9,011 bases of DNA. Source: Candidatus Sodaliphilus fimicaballi (lineage in GTDB: Bacteria; Bacteroidota; Bacteroidia; Bacteroidales; Muribaculaceae). This document shows, piece by piece, positions 6,676-9,011 of the stretch (positions are counted from its first letter, which is position 1; each line of letters begins with the position of its first letter). Under the pieces are notes generated by a model that worked only from the letters and a program-made list of their open reading frames with translations, did no database searches and was not told where the DNA came from. Location: the NCBI GenBank assembly GCA_018065165.1, contig JAGHTV010000481.1, positions 1 to 9,011 of the forward strand, given 5' to 3'. The position numbers and the translations under genes were made by a program.

Positions 6676-7656
6676 TTATAAATTAGTATCATTGGGATAG
6701 GTAACTCCCCATTGCTGCCGCAGGGTGTCCATTACCTTCATAAGTCGCAATGTTGCGTCGTGAGGCATGAGAGGATGCTCAATCCAACCATTGTCAAGTG
6801 CTTCTTGAGCAGCAAGGAACTCATACTCGTAACCACTAACTTGGTCGCTGGGAATGCCCCACTGGTCAATCATCTTGCCACTGGCATCATATACGGTAAC
6901 CTGCTTGGGCCAGTTGACGGCGTCCACCTCGATGCGACCATTCTCGCATCCTATGATGCCGCGTTTGTCCTGGTAGCAACAGGCCGAGCTCTGCACATTG
7001 GCAATGCATCCGTTGTCATAGAGCAGCGATGCAGTGCTAGTCCAGTCCACATCTTCACCGCCCTTGACTACATTAGAGGTTATGCCGGTGATGTTGCCGT
7101 CGATAAACATGTCGGCAAAGTTGAGACAATATACCCCTAGGTCGAGCAATGCTCCGCCACACAGGTCGGCACGACTGATGCGGGGCACCTGGGTCATTGA
7201 CCAGCACAAACTGGCGCTGACAAGGCGTGGACACCCCACAATGCCGCTATCGAGCACCTCACGTATGCGTCGGGTGATGGGCATGAAACGGGTCCACAGT
7301 GCTTCCATCAAGAATACGTTGTGCTTGCGAGCCTGCAGGATGAGTTCCTCGGCCTCGCGGGCATTGGCGGTAAATGCCTTCTCGCATATTACTGCCTTGC
7401 CGTGCTCTATGGCTAGACGTGCGTGGGCGTAGTGGTGAGAGTGTGGCGTAGCTACATACACTATGTCGACCTGCGGGTCGCTCACCAGTTCCTCAAAACT
7501 GCTATAGGCCCGGACAAAGCCATTACGCTGGGCAAAGTCTTGTGCTCGGGCAAGGTCGCGCGACGCTACGGCATAAAGCATGTGGCTCCAACGCTCGCGT
7601 AGCGTCTGCGATATCTTGTTGGCAATTACGCCTGCACCTATGATGCCTATCTTCAT
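6676..7656 (-). CDS. Gfo/Idh/MocA family oxidoreductase, dihydrodiol-dehydrogenase-like
   Basis: The 326 aa NAD(P)-dependent oxidoreductase starts at MKIGIIGAGVIA, whose GxGxxA (7-12) is the dinucleotide-binding Rossmann motif. The frame stays open upstream to 7785, but that stretch overlaps the cupin gene and is low-complexity Ser/Thr/Arg, so ATG 7656 is chosen. The family's EKP motif appears as CEKAF at 91-95 (Lys93 likely catalytic, with Ala for Pro). MEALWTRFMP at 117-126 and GGALLDLGVYCL at 167-178 (Asp172, Tyr176) match the dimeric dihydrodiol dehydrogenase/glucose-fructose oxidoreductase-like branch, and the C-terminal domain is the usual beta-sheet substrate domain. It likely oxidises or reduces a sugar, inositol or similar polyol in the cytoplasm; the substrate is unknown. 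The gap to the preceding cupin gene is 7 bp, indicating an operon. Confidence 0.9.
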   Translation of the reverse strand: MKIGIIGAGVIANKISQTLRERWSHMLYAVASRDLARAQDFAQRNGFVRAYSSFEELVSDPQVDIVYVATPHSHHYAHARLAIEHGKAVICEKAFTANAREAEELILQARKHNVFLMEALWTRFMPITRRIREVLDSGIVGCPRLVSASLCWSMTQVPRISRADLCGGALLDLGVYCLNFADMFIDGNITGITSNVVKGGEDVDWTSTASLLYDNGCIANVQSSACCYQDKRGIIGCENGRIEVDAVNWPKQVTVYDASGKMIDQWGIPSDQVSGYEYEFLAAQEALDNGWIEHPLMPHDATLRLMKVMDTLRQQWGVTYPNDTNL

Positions 7657-7663
7657 TGCAAAA

Positions 7664-7993
7664 TTACTGTGCGGGAACGACTGCGGTGAACTGGATTTCC
7701 TCGTCGCTCTCGTTGATGAGGGTGTGGCTGTGACCCTCGGGGCAGTAGTGGCACTGACCCTCGAGCAGGGTAAGGCGTTCGCCATCGTAGATGACGCTAC
7801 CGGTACCCTTAGTGAGGAAAATCATCTCGCAACTGCCCTCGTGAGTGTGCAGACCTATGCTGGCACCGGGTTGCAGACGACCCTTGAGGATGCGATTCTT
7901 TCCATCAAAGTACATACGAGCGTCAAGACTTTTCTCACCACCCTTGAAGTTGGGGATATTCTGCTCCTCTATTTTGTTGAAATCGATAATCAT
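7664..7993 (-). CDS. Small single-domain cupin protein
   Basis: This 109 aa protein is one cupin barrel with both conserved motifs complete: motif 1, GASIGLHTHEGSCEMIFLTKGTG, with metal ligands His49, His51 and Glu56; and motif 2, GQCHYCPEGHSHTLIN, with the fourth ligand His90 and Pro85, Gly87 and Asn94 in place. Small cupins are isomerases, dioxygenases or ligand sensors, and no substrate can be given. There is no signal peptide, so it is cytoplasmic. It is the first gene of the four-gene leftward run, and its product may isomerise or sense the compound used by the oxidoreductase 7 bp downstream. The upstream gap (7994-8037) has no convincing TAnnTTTG promoter, so transcription could start within it by a degenerate promoter or come from readthrough of pepD. 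Confidence 0.87.
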   Translation of the reverse strand: MIIDFNKIEEQNIPNFKGGEKSLDARMYFDGKNRILKGRLQPGASIGLHTHEGSCEMIFLTKGTGSVIYDGERLTLLEGQCHYCPEGHSHTLINESDEEIQFTAVVPAQ

Positions 7994-8007
7994 TTTTTAG
8001 AATTTAA

Positions 8008-8019
8008 GACAGGACTGTC
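8008..8019. promoter_or_regulatory. Short inverted repeat upstream of cupin gene, possible operator
   Basis: GACAG-GA-CTGTC is a 5+5 bp inverted repeat with a 2 bp centre, 15 bp before the cupin start and after the pepD terminator hairpin. It could be an operator for the cupin-led operon. Five-base arms occur often by chance, so support is weak. Confidence 0.2.
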
Positions 8020-8037
8020 GCCCTAAAAAGTTTATAA

Positions 8038-8074
8038 GACAAAACGTTTTCGTAGCTCCTGCGAGCGTTTTGTC
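8038..8074 (-). terminator. Terminator hairpin after pepD
   Basis: Perfect 9 bp outer arms (GACAAAACG at 8038-8046, CGTTTTGTC at 8066-8074) enclose a second stem (8050-8055 with 8059-8064, one G-T wobble) and a 3 nt loop, with a small internal loop between. It starts 5 bp after the stop of the leftward pepD gene, and the minus strand continues TTATAAACTTTTTAG, a moderate T-rich tail. Intrinsic termination of pepD, upstream of the cupin operon, is likely. Confidence 0.75.
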
Positions 8075-8079
8075 AAAAA

Positions 8080-9011
8080 TTATTGAGCGAGGCGTTTGAG
8101 CAACTCAACGGTGACATTCCAGATGTCATCGGCAGTATTGAGGTTGATGCGTTCGCTTGTTGAGTGGGGCTCGATGATGAGCGGACCGATAGAAGCAATT
8201 TGCACACCGGGATACTTCTGTACAAAGTAAGCGCACTCAAGTACAGCGTGGATAGCAACCTTCTTGGGCTCAAATCCCAATACATCCTTGAATGTGTTGC
8301 AAGTGGTCTCGAGCAGTGTTGAATTGGGGTCTTCAAACCACGAGCCAGTGTCCATGAGCTGATCTACACGTGCATGGAAGTTCTCGAATGTTTCCTTGAT
8401 AGCGTTGGCAAAGCGGTGCATCTCGTCGTTGCTGAAACTGCGAGTGTGGCAAGACACTGTGATGTCGTCGTCACCAACGTACAGCACGCCCACGTTGTTG
8501 CTGGTCATTACGGTACCGGGAATTTCCTTATGCATTTCAATTACGCCGCAGGGCAGGTCATGAATGCTACGGAGCACATTGAGTGCAACTGCAGTGTCAA
8601 GGCACTTGTCGCATGCAGCGGTTTCCTCGATGCGAATGTTGATGCTGGGATCGGTCTCCTTGTTGGCTGCCTTAAGTGTCTCGTTGAATTGAGCCACGAG
8701 GTCGGCAAGGGCGTTGTCGATAGCGGGATCAATGGCAACTACAGCGCTGGCACTGTATGCAATAGAAGCGTTGGCAGTACCGCCGTTCATTGTACACACT
8801 ACCATCTGTCCGTTAATAAGTGCATTCACGGGTTCGCCAGTAAGGAAGAGAGCCAGCTGGCGGTTACAGTTGCAGCGATTCTTGTGCACGTCGAGACCTG
8901 AGTGACCACCCAGACCGCCGTCAATCACGATGCGGCGATATACATATCCCTCGGGAACCTGATTCCATGTGGGAGTCCAGTGAGCTACCTGCAGGAAAGC
9001 ACCAGCAGCAC
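8080..9011 (-). CDS. pepD: Aminoacyl-histidine dipeptidase PepD (M20C), C-terminal part (5' end outside window)
   Basis: The leftward frame is open from the window edge to the stop at 8080, about 310 residues, roughly the last two-thirds of a PepD/peptidase M20C (E. coli PepD is 485 aa). The GTG at 8926-8928 is an internal valine, not a start: the frame continues upstream as WTPTWNQVPEGYVYRRI. Numbering from that Val1, GGLGGHSGLDVHKNR at 4-18 is the conserved start of the lid domain; LGFEPKKVAIHAVLEC is the family motif usually seen as HAGLECG; and the segment around His255 in EPHSTSERINL matches the PepD C-terminal zinc-ligand motif (family AHSPDER). The enzyme hydrolyses Xaa-His dipeptides such as carnosine in the cytoplasm, with a di-zinc centre whose other ligands lie outside the window. 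The family call is firm; specificity within M20C is less sure. Confidence 0.88.
   Translation of the reverse strand, partial: AAGAFLQVAHWTPTWNQVPEGYVYRRIVIDGGLGGHSGLDVHKNRCNCNRQLALFLTGEPVNALINGQMVVCTMNGGTANASIAYSASAVVAIDPAIDNALADLVAQFNETLKAANKETDPSINIRIEETAACDKCLDTAVALNVLRSIHDLPCGVIEMHKEIPGTVMTSNNVGVLYVGDDDITVSCHTRSFSNDEMHRFANAIKETFENFHARVDQLMDTGSWFEDPNSTLLETTCNTFKDVLGFEPKKVAIHAVLECAYFVQKYPGVQIASIGPLIIEPHSTSERINLNTADDIWNVTVELLKRLAQ

Noticed and set aside
7657..7785. N-terminal extension of the Gfo/Idh/MocA frame
   Set aside because: The 43 extra codons overlap the cupin coding region, give a low-complexity Ser/Thr/Arg stretch, and the Rossmann motif begins immediately after the ATG at 7656.
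8374..8901. Plus-strand open frame of 175 codons opposite pepD
   Set aside because: It is fully antisense to a clear PepD coding region and has no recognisable domain.
8926..8928. GTG as a start codon for the dipeptidase
   Set aside because: The frame is open upstream to the window edge and translates as continuous PepD-like sequence, so this codon is an internal valine.

Overview
The window looks like chromosomal DNA of a Bacteroidales bacterium. The support is a Bacteroidetes-type promoter (TTTG, 19 bp, TATCTTTG) before the gene at 1764, A-rich leaders rather than Shine-Dalgarno sequences, and a gene set typical of gut Bacteroidales: a GH2 beta-galactosidase, a PepD-type dipeptidase, a secreted PIG-L deacetylase, a lipoprotein, and an HUH transposase-like protein with an extra domain. 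A Muribaculaceae- or Prevotellaceae-like source is a guess from codon usage and protein flavour; nothing in the window proves it.

Layout. Two genes read rightward: the C-terminal two-thirds or so of a GH2 beta-galactosidase (1-1692, cut by the window edge), then a soluble M48-type zinc metalloprotease with a probable C-terminal TerB-like helical domain (1764-3023). A strong hairpin at 3066-3094 separates these from six leftward genes and probably terminates both directions.

The leftward genes, in order of transcription, are: the C-terminal part of an aminoacyl-histidine dipeptidase PepD (9011 to 8080, cut by the window edge) with its own terminator hairpin (8038-8074); a tight four-gene run of a small cupin (7993-7664), a Gfo/Idh/MocA oxidoreductase (7656-6676), a lipoprotein of unknown function (6664-6005) and an EamA/DMT permease (5977-5063), with gaps of 7, 11 and 27 bp, ending at a hairpin (5031-5050); then a REP-associated-type tyrosine transposase (RAYT) fused to a DprA/SMF-like domain (4957-3851), followed after 9 bp by a secreted PIG-L/LmbE deacetylase (3841-3122).

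The cupin-oxidoreductase-lipoprotein-EamA run could be a small uptake/modification operon for a sugar-like or other small metabolite, but no substrate can be read from the sequence. The most unusual object is the RAYT-DprA-like fusion: a single-strand DNA transposase fold joined to a Rossmann-like domain of the kind found in a ssDNA-handling recombination mediator. It has a perfect hairpin upstream. The remainder is ordinary housekeeping or saccharolytic content. No RNA genes, CRISPR arrays, insertion-sequence ends or prophage genes were seen. No gene-free stretch exceeds about 110 bp.
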